Made by a program: the position numbers and the translations under genes | Assembly (NCBI RefSeq): GCF_000372725.1 | Contig: NW_005198091.1 | Location: 330,728 to 394,727, forward strand | Origin: Emiliania huxleyi CCMP1516 | Lineage: Eukaryota; Haptophyta; Isochrysidales; Noelaerhabdaceae | Direction: 5' to 3' | DNA length: 64,000 nucleotides | In this document: in pieces, positions 44,935 through 54,255 of the stretch | Numbering within the stretch: position 1 is the first letter of the stretch | Layout of the letters: every line of letters starts with the position of its first letter | Notes under the pieces: model-generated | The model's database searches: none | The model's input: the letters and a program-made list of their open reading frames with translations, nothing else | What the model was told of the DNA's origin: nothing

Positions 44935-45065
44935 ATCGCGCTCTACATCGCTCTACAACGCAGGCGCTTCGTCCCGCGGCGGATGTAGAGCTCTACAGCA
45001 CTCCAGAGCGCTCTACATCTCTACAACTCTACAGCGCTCTACACTCTACATACATCCTCTACACC
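44935..45065. repeat. CTCTAC(A) degenerate tandem array
   Basis: At least ten CTCTACA/GCTCTACA units with varied spacers. A related inverted patch lies at about 49215-49270. Confidence 0.75.
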
Positions 45066-45105
45066 CCCCCTCACAGGACGTCCGCCGCGCCGCCGCGGTG
45101 CTCAC

Positions 45106-45232
45106 GTGCGGACCGCCGTGAAGTGAGTTCTTTGACTAATGTCACACAACATGTTGGGAGACTGATGGGTCAAAAGCATAGATCGTCAATCGAAGCGTCG
45201 CGCCTTTGCCCAGCTCTTCACAACGAACCTGG
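45106..45232 (+). repeat. Shared 5' module D, copy 1
   Basis: GTGCGGACCGCCGTGAAG, GTTCTTTGACTAATGTC, GTTGGGAGACTGATGGGTCA, GATCGTCAATCG, CTTCACAACGA; repeated at 52206-52351 in the same order. It ends 51 bp before the ATG at 45284. Confidence 0.9.
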
Positions 45233-45283
45233 ACGTTGTGAAGAGCCGCGCCGACTCGTCGTTCCTGGTTTTCGCCTCGCTTC

Positions 45284-46249
45284 ATGCTCGCGCACAGCCG
45301 ACGCTCGTTCGCATCCCTCGCCTCGCTCCTGGCCGCGCTTCCGCCGCAGCGATCGCGTGCGACGGGCTTGGAGGAGGTCCGCAAGGCGGCGTCGCTGCTG
45401 CCAGGCTACGGCCCGCCGGACATCGCCTTCCCGCCGCCGTTCAGAGGGCGCTGGAGGGTCACGCGGCAGGTCGTGGACGTGCAGACGCCGCTCGGGGAGA
45501 CCGCGGCGCCGCGGGAGGCGCTGAGGCAGGCTCGCGACAGCCTTGTCGCGCCGCCAGTGACGTTTGAACAGCGGTTCGTGCAGGACTCGGAGAGGGCGGT
45601 GATCGCCGACCGCTCCTTCAACGCGGAGCGGCGCACCGCGGCCATCTCTGGGACCGCGCTTGCCGACCTCGAGGCGCGGTGGGAGCCGTCGAACCCGAAT
45701 GTGCTCACGCTGGCTCGCGTGAGCACATCGAGCCTCGTAGAGACAAAGGTGACGAAGCGCAGCTTTGAGGCGCCGCTCGCACACCGAGGCCAAACGCCGA
45801 GCTCATCGCAACCGCAAAGCTGTGAGCAGGCCCCCTTCGACGGCGCCTTTGGCACGAGCGAGTACGCGCGTATCGCGGACGCGGGCTCGTCGGGCGTGCT
45901 CTCTTCGGTGCCGCCAACCCGCACGTCAGTCCTCTCTCCATCTCGGACAGTCTCGGGCCTCTGGCAACCTCGCGTCGTAGGTGCCGACGATCCTCGCTGC
46001 GCGCGTGCAGGCACGTGGGCAGATCATCCTGAGATGGTCCGAGATGGCCGGAGATCGCCCGAGATGGCACGAGTGCGGTGTCAGGCGAAGTACAAGTGGG
46101 AGCCGGCGGGCGAGCCAGGCGCGGTGGCGCGGATCGAGGGGCTCGAGATCACGTCGACCTTCGACCCGACGCAGACGGGCTTCGCGGACCTGAGCGGCGC
46201 GACCCCCGTGCTCGTGACCAAGGCGCGGCTGCGCTTCGAGAGAGAGTGA
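45284..46249 (+). CDS. DUF6816-like protein, probably plastid
   Basis: Open frame of 321 codons from ATG 45284. The N-terminus is Ser/Arg/Ala-rich with a hydrophobic patch (SFASLASLLAALPPQ), compatible with organelle targeting. The conserved part begins GYGPPDIAFPPPFRGRWRVT and runs through FEQRFVQDSERAVIADRSFN and WEPSNPNVLTL to the C-terminal ITSTFDPTQTGFADLSG..VTKARLRFERE. This fits the DUF6816 family of cyanobacterial/plastid proteins from memory. The stretch 45913-46077 is rich in ATCTCGG/CCGAGATGG motifs, does not look like protein, and is probably an in-frame intron (a CAG acceptor precedes AKYKWEP). Function unknown. Its 5' module is shared with TIM9. Confidence 0.65.
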   Translation: MLAHSRRSFASLASLLAALPPQRSRATGLEEVRKAASLLPGYGPPDIAFPPPFRGRWRVTRQVVDVQTPLGETAAPREALRQARDSLVAPPVTFEQRFVQDSERAVIADRSFNAERRTAAISGTALADLEARWEPSNPNVLTLARVSTSSLVETKVTKRSFEAPLAHRGQTPSSSQPQSCEQAPFDGAFGTSEYARIADAGSSGVLSSVPPTRTSVLSPSRTVSGLWQPRVVGADDPRCARAGTWADHPEMVRDGRRSPEMARVRCQAKYKWEPAGEPGAVARIEGLEITSTFDPTQTGFADLSGATPVLVTKARLRFERE

Positions 46250-47771
46250 CACGCGCAGTAACGTACTCTAGTCAACACGGCGGCCACGCTGCACGCACTG
46301 TCTAGTGTGTCTCCGTGTTATGTACGGCGTTCAGAATCAGATGGCTTCGCATGTGATTTTCAGCGGCTCGCATCACCACACGCTACGTAGAGTATAAGTA
46401 TTGACTGGGCCGCGCGACCCCCGCGTCTCGGCGCGTCGTCTGGGCGTGAGGCTGAGGCGTGAGGGTGCGTGTGCTGCGACCTGCGTGTGCGTCCCACGCA
46501 TGACGCTCGAGATCTGTGGACTGTGCCGAGACTGCCCCCCCCGGGGGCGGCCGGCGCCCTACCCCTACCTAGCCGTCTGTAGCTCGTATTAGCTGCCGCC
46601 TTTCCCCCCCCTGTGATCTTACGCTTTTTTTAGAAGTAGAGCGCTCGACTGACTCTGCGCTCTGAGTGTAGCGTAGACAAGAGATCTCTCGCTCTCCCCT
46701 CTCTGGCTAGTGCCATTTCACTCTGACACGCTAATCTTGAAAACGTCTCCAACGGAGCTCCGTGTTGCTTCCAGCGCCCTCCCCCGCGCTCCCTGCGGCC
46801 ATGGCCGATGCTCCTAGGAAGAGAGGTCATCTGGCTACCGCGAGAGCGACCCAACTCGTCGACATCGTCCGATGATGGTGCCGCAAAGTCAGCCTTCGGA
46901 GGCTATCGTGGGGTCGAGCCGGCAGTAGCCGTGACATGTGGTTCCACCACCCCTCGCAGGCTTTGCCTCTGACCGCCACCGTTCCCAGGCTGCCTAATGG
47001 GATGGAAAGGAAGGCTCGGCGAGCGTTGCTCGACCTCGTCGTGGCAACCTGTACGGCAGCGCTGGTAGGCGCGATGAGCGTCGTGCCACCTGACCCGAGA
47101 CGGGTCGCAGGCGTCGTACCGAGCGCGTCGAGACCGTGTCCTGATGTGATCTGCACGGGTGAGTCACGTCGGCGTCAAAGGAGCGACGTGCGACCTGTCA
47201 GAGCTTGATCTCCGATCTCAGCGGCGTCGAGTCGTCTCCGGCGCGCGACCAAGGTACATCCCCAGGACACGCAGAGGCAGCTGCGACCCCGCCGAGTGGA
47301 CGGTTGCACACCGCGCCACCTGCTGTGTGCAACCGTCTATACTCGGCGAGGTCGCAGCTGCCTCTGGAAGGCACCGACATCTACCTTTTTGCGCAAATGG
47401 TCAAATCAAGGTTTTGTAACGCGAGCTGTGCCACAGTAAAATGGCACTATAGCCTCTCTGCGTCTCTGGCCTCTTTTCTCTGGACTCTCAAACTCCGGCT
47501 GGGTCGGTCTGGCGCGGTGGCGAGCTCCGGCACTGTGCAGGGCACTTGCGACGTGCGGACACTTCCTCCAGGAAGTCGGAAATGACACCTTGCTCTCTCC
47601 TCTCTGCACTCTTTCCCAGGGACAAAATTGTACAAAAATGATTAAAATGATCCCACGCACAGCGCACCGCACCCTTATTGCCCTGTACCCTAAACGTGCT
47701 ACATCTCGGTGACGACGCCTGCGCCCCTCCCCCCCTCCCCCTCTTGCGTCGGCCGGGCACGTGCCAAGGTC
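46250..47771. other. Long intergenic region with one strong hairpin
   Basis: No gene found. Plus-strand frames at 46400-46600 and 46936-47208 show no domain. The inverted repeat at 47273-47365 is the notable structure. Confidence 0.55.
47273..47365. repeat. Inverted repeat, about 39-bp arms
   Basis: Arms 47273-47310 and 47326-47365 pair (AGAGGCAGCTGCGACC, GCCGAGT, ACGGTTGCACA) with one mismatch and a 2-bp indel, loop 15 nt. A long hairpin for RNA or a fold-back element. Confidence 0.88.
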
Positions 47772-48938
47772 TCAAATGAAGAAGGCCTTGTCGCTCTGCG
47801 AGACGGGGTACGGCGCTGTCCTGGTGGGGACACTGGGCACCGCTTCCCGCCTCGCCGCCGCTTCCCGCCTCGCCGCCGCTTCCCGCCTCGCCGCCGCTTC
47901 CCGCCTCGCCGCCGCCACCGCCATGAACGGTCGGGCTTTCGGCGGATCGGCCTTCGCGCCGGCGTCGCGCCCAAGCATCTTGTTGCTCTCCGAGACGGGG
48001 TACGGTGATAGCGGCGCTGTCCTGGTGGGGACGCCGTGCTCGCCGTGGTGTGGTCGGGCTTTCGGCAGATCGACCTTCGTGCTGGCTTCGCGGGGCGGGC
48101 TGGGAGTCCGGAAGCCGCCCTCGTCCCTCATCCGGACGTGCGAGAGCCCCTTCGGCTGCCCGGAGCGCACGCGGTAAATGAGGCAGGAGCAGGCGAGGCC
48201 GAAGCTGAGGCACAGAACCAGAAAGCCCCCGACGAATGCGGCCACAACCAGCACGGGCTGGTCGACTTGGAACTGCCACGACCCCACCCGAAAGCGTTGG
48301 CCGTCGTCCTCGATTCCGCCCACACCGCTGGCCCGGAGCCGCTGCCGCAGCGCGTCGTCGGCGACCTCTGCTCCCTGTAACACGTTGCGCCATGCTGCGG
48401 TGAGAGGCACTTCTGCGGTCTGACCCAAAGGAGACGAAGGCGGTGGTGGCGTCGCCAAGGGAGATGGAAACGGAGGCGGTGGCGGGAGCGGCGGAGGAGG
48501 AGGCGGGAGCGGCAGAGGCAGCGGCGGGAGCGGCGGAGGAGTCGGCGGGAGCGGCAGAGGCAGCGGCGGGAGCGGCGGAGGAGTCGGCGGGAGCGGCAGA
48601 GGCGGCGGCGGGAGCGGCGGAGGCGGCGGTGGGAGCGGCGGAGGCGGCGGCGGGAGTGGCGGAGGCGGCGGTGTGGGCGCCGACGGAGGCGGAGGCGAAG
48701 ACGGAAGGGGCGACGCGGGTGGCATGGGCGGCGCGGGTGGCACGGGTGGTGGCGGCATGGGCGGCGGCGGGCGTGAGCCGAGCCAGGAAGGAGGGTGTGT
48801 CGCTCTGTACGCCATCGGCGCTGGCGGGGGCGACGGCGAGATCCAGTAGGCCACGAGATGACGTCGCGTCTCTGTGATGACGGGTGGTTGCGCGGCGAAC
48901 ACGGTCTCGGTTGGGTTGGGCGGCAGGAGAGGTGGCAT
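47772..48938 (-). CDS. Pro-rich single-pass membrane protein
   Basis: About 388 aa from ATG 48938; the frame is open further upstream to 49070, and a 5' exon with a signal peptide may be missing. Order: PPPPLPPPPPPLP-type extracellular stretch (about 48440-48800), then AAWRNVLQGAEVADDALRQR and a short folded-looking piece (FRVGSWQFQVDQP), one membrane helix (VLVVAAFVGGFLVLCLSFGL), basic stop-transfer YRVRSG, and a cytoplasmic tail. The tail has two related segments: KVDLPKARPHHGEHGVPTRT..PYPVSESNK and KADPPKARPFM..VPSVPTRTAPYPVSQSDK. Between them lie four AARRE units encoded by a 15-bp repeat (47840-47915). Likely a type I surface protein; partner unknown. Confidence 0.65.
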   Translation of the reverse strand: MPPLLPPNPTETVFAAQPPVITETRRHLVAYWISPSPPPAPMAYRATHPPSWLGSRPPPPMPPPPVPPAPPMPPASPLPSSPPPPSAPTPPPPPLPPPPPPLPPPPPPLPPPPLPLPPTPPPLPPLPLPLPPTPPPLPPLPLPLPPPPPPLPPPPPFPSPLATPPPPSSPLGQTAEVPLTAAWRNVLQGAEVADDALRQRLRASGVGGIEDDGQRFRVGSWQFQVDQPVLVVAAFVGGFLVLCLSFGLACSCLIYRVRSGQPKGLSHVRMRDEGGFRTPSPPREASTKVDLPKARPHHGEHGVPTRTAPLSPYPVSESNKMLGRDAGAKADPPKARPFMAVAAARREAAARREAAARREAAARREAVPSVPTRTAPYPVSQSDKAFFI

Positions 48939-49320
48939 ATATCGATCACACGGAAGGTGAGCGCGTCGGCGGCTTGGTCGGGCGGGCTCGTAAAGATTGA
49001 TGACAAGTTTGATTACACGCCGTTCACGAAGTCGACATATTTGGCAAATTGGCAGCGAAGATGTGTGCAAGTCAGTGCGGTCGGCCAGCGGTGGAACCCG
49101 TCTCCCAGTGTGGCCAATACCTTCTCGCGCTGAAGGGCAACATTTTCGTCGCCATACCTTGAGGGAGGTTCGAGGAGGGAGGGTCCTGGGTCCAGAGGAT
49201 GTTCAGAGTGTGGAGCACTTGTAGCAGCTGTAGAGATGTAGTCGTAGAGCGCTGTGGAGCGCTACAATGCTCTGACTGACGTGAGCTATGTGAGCTCACT
49301 CAATTCCTCTTTACTATCTC
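48939..49320. other. Region upstream of the Pro-rich membrane protein
   Basis: Probable 5' exon/promoter region of the minus-strand gene. Contains a GTAGCAGCTGTAGAGATGTAG patch related to the CTCTAC array at 45.0 kb. Confidence 0.4.
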
Positions 49321-49324
49321 TTAA

Positions 49325-49744
49325 GGTTCTTCGGGCCAGTTGGGGGGGGCAAACCCTGCCCGGCCCCTAGGACCCCAGGTAAGGCCCAGGTGTGGCCTAG
49401 GGCATCAGAAGGGACCAAGAGGAGTCCAGTCTGAGCCATAGAGCCCATGCCTTCGCCCCCGAAGGTCGCGTTCAAATGCCCGGAACGGACGTCACAGTGG
49501 TGTCCGGCCGGCGCGATCACCGAGCTGTGACGCTCAGGGAAGGCAAGCCCGATGAGGTGCTGGTTTCTTTGGCCAGGGCTGGCCTTCCCCCCAGGCTGGA
49601 TCAGCTGAGCAAGGTTTGGGGAGAATCCTATATTGGGATCTTCAGATATTTTGACGGATGACCGAAATCACCCCGTTTTTGCCCATTTTCCTGGGGTCCT
49701 AGGGGCCGGGCAGGGTTTGCCCCCCTAAAGGGGCCCGAAGAACC
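49325..49744. mobile_element. MITE with about 55-bp TIRs and TTAA target duplication
   Basis: Left end GGTTCTTCGGGCC..GGCAAACCCTGCCCGGCCCC..GACCCCAGG is mirrored at the right end with only a short variable patch. TTAA flanks both sides (49321-49324 and 49745-49748). The 420-bp interior has no long open frame, so it is non-autonomous. TTAA targets and GG-starting TIRs fit a piggyBac-type element. Confidence 0.85.
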
Positions 49745-49748
49745 TTAA

Positions 49749-50318
49749 CCAGTACACCCTCCCTCAACGAGTCCGCGACCGCGCTCCTCTCCTACGCCGC
49801 CGGCTGCGGCGTCTCTCAATGAGAAAAGAAAGTCGCGGCCGCCCACAAGCTATAGGGCTGTGGCTGGGGGGAGGACAGACACGTCCCCACCTTTTGCTGA
49901 GTAAGAAAGAAAGTAAACGGACGTGCTGCATCCCAGGCTAGGGCTGGGACGAGGACAGACGTCCCCACCTTTGCAGGATTTTGCAAGGGTGAGGGGGAAG
50001 GGCGCATCGCGCACGCGGGAGAGGGGGCAGCTGACTACACGCCACACGCGACAAGGGGTCCCATCTTTTCTAGCAAAGAAAGATAACGGTCACGCCAAAC
50101 GAGGGATGGGAGAGGGCCCCCATCTTGCAGAGCAAGGAAGATAGAGTGTATGTAGATAGAGTGGGGAACGCAACGCGACACGGAGGGGGGCTGGGCAGGG
50201 TTCACCCACACGACAGGGTCCCAGGGAGCTCCCTCGCGTAGGACAGGTTGCACCCGGCGGCACGGGGGCAGGGCGCGGGCCTCCCCCTGTTGCGACGCGC
50301 ACTGCGGGTGAACATTCC
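49749..50318. other. Intergenic with repeat-B-related units
   Basis: Two or three units of GGACAGACGTCCCCACCTTTGC..AAGAAAG..GGGATGGGAG type at about 49860-50130, distantly like the interior of repeat B. No gene. Confidence 0.5.
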
Positions 50319-51876
50319 TTCGTACCAGGCTAGGATTGAGAGCAGCTCGCTCTCAATCCTAGAAGTCGAAGGATTGTGAGCAGCACTCCTCGCAATCGTA
50401 GCATCTCTCTGCGATTGTGAGCCCTTACGCTCGGAGCGGCCGCACTCTGCTCGCTACCCCCCCTGCACAACTAAGCTCATGGCCGACCCCCCCCCCCCAG
50501 CAGCAGCGCTCTGCTGCTGGGGGGGTCCGGACCCCCCCCCCACAGGAGCGCTCTGCCTGTGGGGGGTGCTGGCATCTCTGTACAGACAGCAGCTGTAAGT
50601 AGCATGCGTTCCAGTGGCGAGAATTTATAGTCGGCATCAAAATCAGTGGTCTCACCGGCGGGCCCTCCTACTGCCAACCGGGAGGTGCGGGGCACGCCAG
50701 CCTCTCTTCTACGCCTCTCGTGCCTCGCGGCTCCTCTGCTTCAAGGAGGGAAGATACGGCTCTCGCAGCCCATCGTACGCCGTGGCACAGCGGGGAGCAC
50801 AGCGGGCTGTACAAGATATTGTTCCCTATCTTCGCATGCTCGTCGTTGGTGATATCCGCGCGAGGTCATACGCCACAGGCCAGCAATCACTCGGTGATGA
50901 GACTACTGATGGAGGCGCGACGCTCTTTGGGCTCGAAGGCGCGGCGAACACAACCGCCTCGAGCGTACGAGTACCGCTTAAACACGAACCGAGGGCGGAG
51001 AGGGGGGGGCGGCGGCGAGGAGGCGGGAGAGCTGGGTCCAGTGCGCTCTGCTGCTGGGGGGGTCGGGACCCCCCCCCCCAGCAGGAGCGCTCTGCTGCTG
51101 GGGGGGTCAGACCAGCAGCAGGGATGAGCTTAGTTGTGCAGGGGGGGTAGCGAGCAGAGTGCGGCCGCTCTCGCAATCCTACATCTTCTAGGACTATGAG
51201 CAGCTCCGCTCACAATGTGACTGGTGACGCCCACGACTACTACCAGCGCGCTCACAATCCGAGCAAAGTCTAGGAATGCGAGCAGTAGCGCTCGCAATCC
51301 TAGCAACATGCCTCCGCTTGCGAGCAGGAGCGCTCGCAATCCTACATCTTGTAGGACTATGAGCGGCTGCGCTCACAATCGTACCAAAGATCCAAGGACT
51401 GCTAGCAGCGCACAGAGGGCGCTCCCAATCGCTCCAGCCACGAGCGCTTGTGAGTGAGCGCGCCGGGTGGGTCTCCTCACAATCCAAACAGTGATGATCG
51501 CACCCATTGTGAGGGGCCCGCTCGCAATCCTCGAAGGGGTGTGGGCGGTGTCGCTCGTAATCGGCGAAAGTTCTAGGATTGCGAGCGCTCCTGCTCGCAA
51601 GCGGAGGCATGTTGCTAGGATTGTGAGCTAAGCTGCTCGCAACCCTAGAGTTTGCTCGGATTGTGAGCGCGCTGGTAGTAGTCGTGGGCGTCACCAGTCA
51701 TCACATTGGATCATTGTGAGCGGAGCTGCTCATAGTCCTAGAAGATGTAGGATTGCGAGCGTAAGGGCTCACAATCGCAGAGAGATGCTACGATTGCGAG
51801 GAGTGCTGCTCACAATCCTTCGACTCCTAGGATTGAGAGCAGCGCTGCTCTCAATCTTAGCCTGGTACAAAAGAAG
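50319..51876. mobile_element. Complex fold-back element with nested inverted arms (about 1.56 kb)
   Basis: Three pairs of inverted arms: A 50319-50433 with 51757-51876; B about 50433-50530 with about 51045-51170; C about 51175-51345 with about 51580-51755. Order along the DNA is A B B' C C' A'. Arms are built from short units around CTCGCAATCCTAG / CTAGGATTGTGAGC; B arms carry GCTCTGCTGCTGGGGGGGTC units. No transposase is visible; the centre (50600-51040) has one open frame of 135 codons with no recognised domain. It resembles modular fold-back transposons. Confidence 0.75.
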
Positions 51877-51894
51877 GCGCACCGCGTTTCTCCC

Positions 51895-52197
51895 GACTTG
51901 ATGGGCAAGAACACGTACGACCTCAAGGACTACGTCAAGGCCAAGTTCCCCACGGTCGACTACGTGGACCTCGTCTTCCCCGGCCCGGCGCCCGGAGGGC
52001 CCGAAGAGCATCATCAAGACAGCCTGGGTGCTTCCCATCGCCGCCCAAACCGCCTCGACTGGCACCCTCGCCGACTTCCTCCGCACGCCTCGGCGCGACG
52101 GTCACCGAGGTGGATCTCGACGCGGAGGACGGCGACAGCGACGAGGAGGACAAGCAAGACGGCAACGCGCTCGTCGACGACGAGCGAGGCTGAGGAG
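51895..52197 (+). pseudogene. Fragment of an unrecognised protein-coding gene
   Basis: Protein-like sequence runs through three frames in succession: TYDLKDYVKAKFPTVDYVDL, then KSIIKTAWVLPIAAQTASTG with TLADFLR, then LGATVTEVDLDAEDGDSDEE ending at a stop just before module D. Either two short unresolved introns or frameshift decay explains this. No family recognised. Confidence 0.4.
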
Positions 52198-52205
52198 GAG
52201 GAGAA

Positions 52206-52351
52206 GTGCGGACCGCCGTGAAGCGAGAGTTCTTTGACTAATGTCGCACATGTTGGGAGACTGATGGGTCAAAAGCAGATCGTCAATCGACGTCGCGCCT
52301 TTGGCACATTAAATTCTTGGGGCGCGCGGCCCAGTCTTCACAACGATCTGG
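52206..52351 (+). repeat. Shared 5' module D, copy 2
   Basis: Second copy of 45106-45232, with an extra 17-bp insertion near the end. It ends 59 bp before the TIM9 ATG. Confidence 0.9.
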
Positions 52352-52410
52352 TCTCCCGACTTCGAGCCGCGACTCGTCGTTTGCGGCGCCTGAAACCGCG
52401 GCTAGGAGCC

Positions 52411-52922
52411 ATGCAGTCCCTCATGCAGAGCATGGAGCACGCATCCGCAGAGCAGCGGACAGGTGCACCAAGCCGCCTCTCTGTCACGCGCTGCCGTCGC
52501 TGCCACTGCCGTCACCGCCGCTGCACTGCAGTGCCCGCCATGCGCTCACCGTTGCGCACCCCGTCGCCGCAGAGATGCTCGAGCGGCTGGAGGAGATGCA
52601 GCTCAAAGACACGCTCCGCATGTTCAACGGCCTCGTCGAGCGCTGCTTCTCGGAGTGCGTCACCGGCTTCCGATCCAAGGCGCTGACGGCGCCCGAGGAG
52701 AAGTGCGTGACGACATGTGCAAACAAGTACCTGAAACACTCGGTGGGCCTCCCCTTCGCGCGTGCAGCCCACCGCTGCCCACGGAGCCCGCCAACCTGAT
52801 ACTCCCCTCCCGCACCCTCCCGCTTTGATGACCGCCTCCCTGCACGCACGCAGGGGCGAGTCGGCCAGCGGTTTGGCGAGCTGTCGGCGCAGCAGAATGA
52901 AGCGGCAGCGCAGCAAGGGTAG
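52411..52922 (+). CDS. TIM9: TIM9-type small translocase chaperone of the mitochondrial intermembrane space
   Basis: 96 aa in three exons: 52411-52462, 52573-52742, 52854-52922; all phases agree. Small Tims form hexameric chaperones (with Tim10) that carry carrier proteins to the TIM22 complex. The twin CX3C motif is present: CFSEC and CVTTC, 18 residues apart, flanked by LKDTLRMFNGLVER and NKYLKHSGRVGQRFGELSAQ. The last piece QQNEAAAQQG corresponds to the QNEAL tail of Tim9. Both introns are GT-AG (110 and 111 nt). The 5' leader is module D, shared with the gene at 45284. Confidence 0.93.
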
Positions 52923-53478
52923 CCGCCCGCCTCTCTCTCTCTCTCCCTCTCCTTCTCTCGCTCTCTCCCACGCGGCACTTATCATATAAACGCGGCGGCC
53001 GACTGTTGTGGGTCCCGCCTGGGGCTAACGGTACGCACGGTGGTGGTGTGCACAAACGTGTTCGGTTCACCATTTCCACTTCGCGAACCTTTTTATTACC
53101 GCCGCTTGCTGCAGTAGACTGTCTCTCTCCCCCAGGAGCTGATGAGTCTGCCTCACCGCAGAGTCGCTCTCAGCGTCACAGAGAGCGTATACGTCCCGGG
53201 TACGGCGCGCGGCAGTGTTCGACCGGGGGGGCTCTACGCGCGCTCTATAAAAAAACCTCTCTTATACCAGTTAAAGACTTTTACGTCGCAGCTACCTGTG
53301 CACCTGTGACCTAACCCGTAACTGTGTACTCACTTCCGCTAGCGCGACACGTTTTGACTCTTCTCTTTTGTGTGTGAGCAGTGAGCCGGACACAGTCACG
53401 AGACAAACGACGACGAAACGGAGTTGGAGGAGACATCAGACAACACCCACAACACGCAGGGCAGCTTGAACAGAGGCG
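52923..53478. other. Intergenic between convergent genes, no gene seen
   Basis: Contains a CTCTCTCTCTC patch at 52932-52970 and an A/T-richer stretch at 53060-53400. Nothing coding. Confidence 0.6.
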
Positions 53479-54255
53479 TCACCACGCCTCGTCCGTGCGC
53501 ACCCCGTGCGAGCGCCCCTGTCCCTTCCACCGCGTGGGCAGGTCGGCCTCGTGCGAGCGGGCTTTCGGAAATCGCTTCAGCTTTGCGCCCACCCAATTCA
53601 AAACCTTGGCGAGTCGCATGCCAGGCAGGAAGCCGCCGACCGTCTTTGTGATTGCGAAGAAGCCGCCGAACTCGCCCGTCGTGCCCTGCCGCCGATCGAC
53701 GATGTAGCCCCCCGTGTACCGCGTGACGAGCCCCTCCTCGTCGAAGGTCACGCTGACACACTGCGGCCCGACGTCCAGTGCTGCGCCGGAAGGAGGGAAA
53801 CTCATCCCTGTCCCGGACTGCTGCGTGCCAGAATGCGTCCCCGAGAGCCGCAGGATGGCCCAGAATCGGTTGGGCTCGGTCGGATCCTGTGTGAAGTCGG
53901 AGAGCGACATCTTCATGTCAGGGAAACCATCCCAGACGGCGAAGAGGCCCACGGTCCCCAGGAAGTCTTGCTTGTTGAGCGGGCCCACGATCGGGCCGAA
54001 CCAGACAAAGTCGTCGCTGAGCATCTCCGGCTTGGCAGGCTGGTGGAAGCCGTCGTTCAGAACGAACTCACGCGCCAGCCTCTTCAGCTCGGCGGTCTTT
54101 TCCAGCTCGGCGGGGCCGGCGGCCGAAAGCACCGTCCGGCAGCGCAGAGCGGCGGCGGTGGCAGAGCGTGGCACAGTGGGCGCTGTGCTCCGAAAGAGCG
54201 CCGATGTGATCGCTGGTGTGGTGACGATTAGCGCGATGAGGGGACCTGGGCCCAT
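53479..54255 (-). CDS. SnoaL/NTF2-like protein, probably plastid-targeted
   Basis: 258 aa from ATG 54255, intronless. The N-terminus is hydrophobic then Ser/Thr/Arg-rich (PLIALIVTTPAITSALFRST..PRSATAAALRCRTVLSAAG), compatible with organelle import. The core fits a SnoaL-like cone fold: LKRLAREFVLNDGFHQPAKP, LSDDFVWFGPIVGPLNKQDF, FAVWDGFPDMKMSLSDFTQD, RFWAILRLSGTHSGTQQSGT and VSVTFDEEGLVTRYTGGYIV. In bacteria this fold serves polyketide cyclases and isomerases; the algal members have no assigned reaction. The C-terminal tail (GFFAITKTVGGFLPGMRLAK and onward) is basic and extends past the fold. Confidence 0.82.
   Translation of the reverse strand: MGPGPLIALIVTTPAITSALFRSTAPTVPRSATAAALRCRTVLSAAGPAELEKTAELKRLAREFVLNDGFHQPAKPEMLSDDFVWFGPIVGPLNKQDFLGTVGLFAVWDGFPDMKMSLSDFTQDPTEPNRFWAILRLSGTHSGTQQSGTGMSFPPSGAALDVGPQCVSVTFDEEGLVTRYTGGYIVDRRQGTTGEFGGFFAITKTVGGFLPGMRLAKVLNWVGAKLKRFPKARSHEADLPTRWKGQGRSHGVRTDEAW

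Larger units (their letters stand above)
44016..45105. other. Intergenic, repeat-rich
   Basis: Holds repeat B right block (44436-44481) and an irregular array of CTCTAC(A) units at about 44935-45065. Short open frames near 44620-44990 do not look like protein. Confidence 0.6.
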
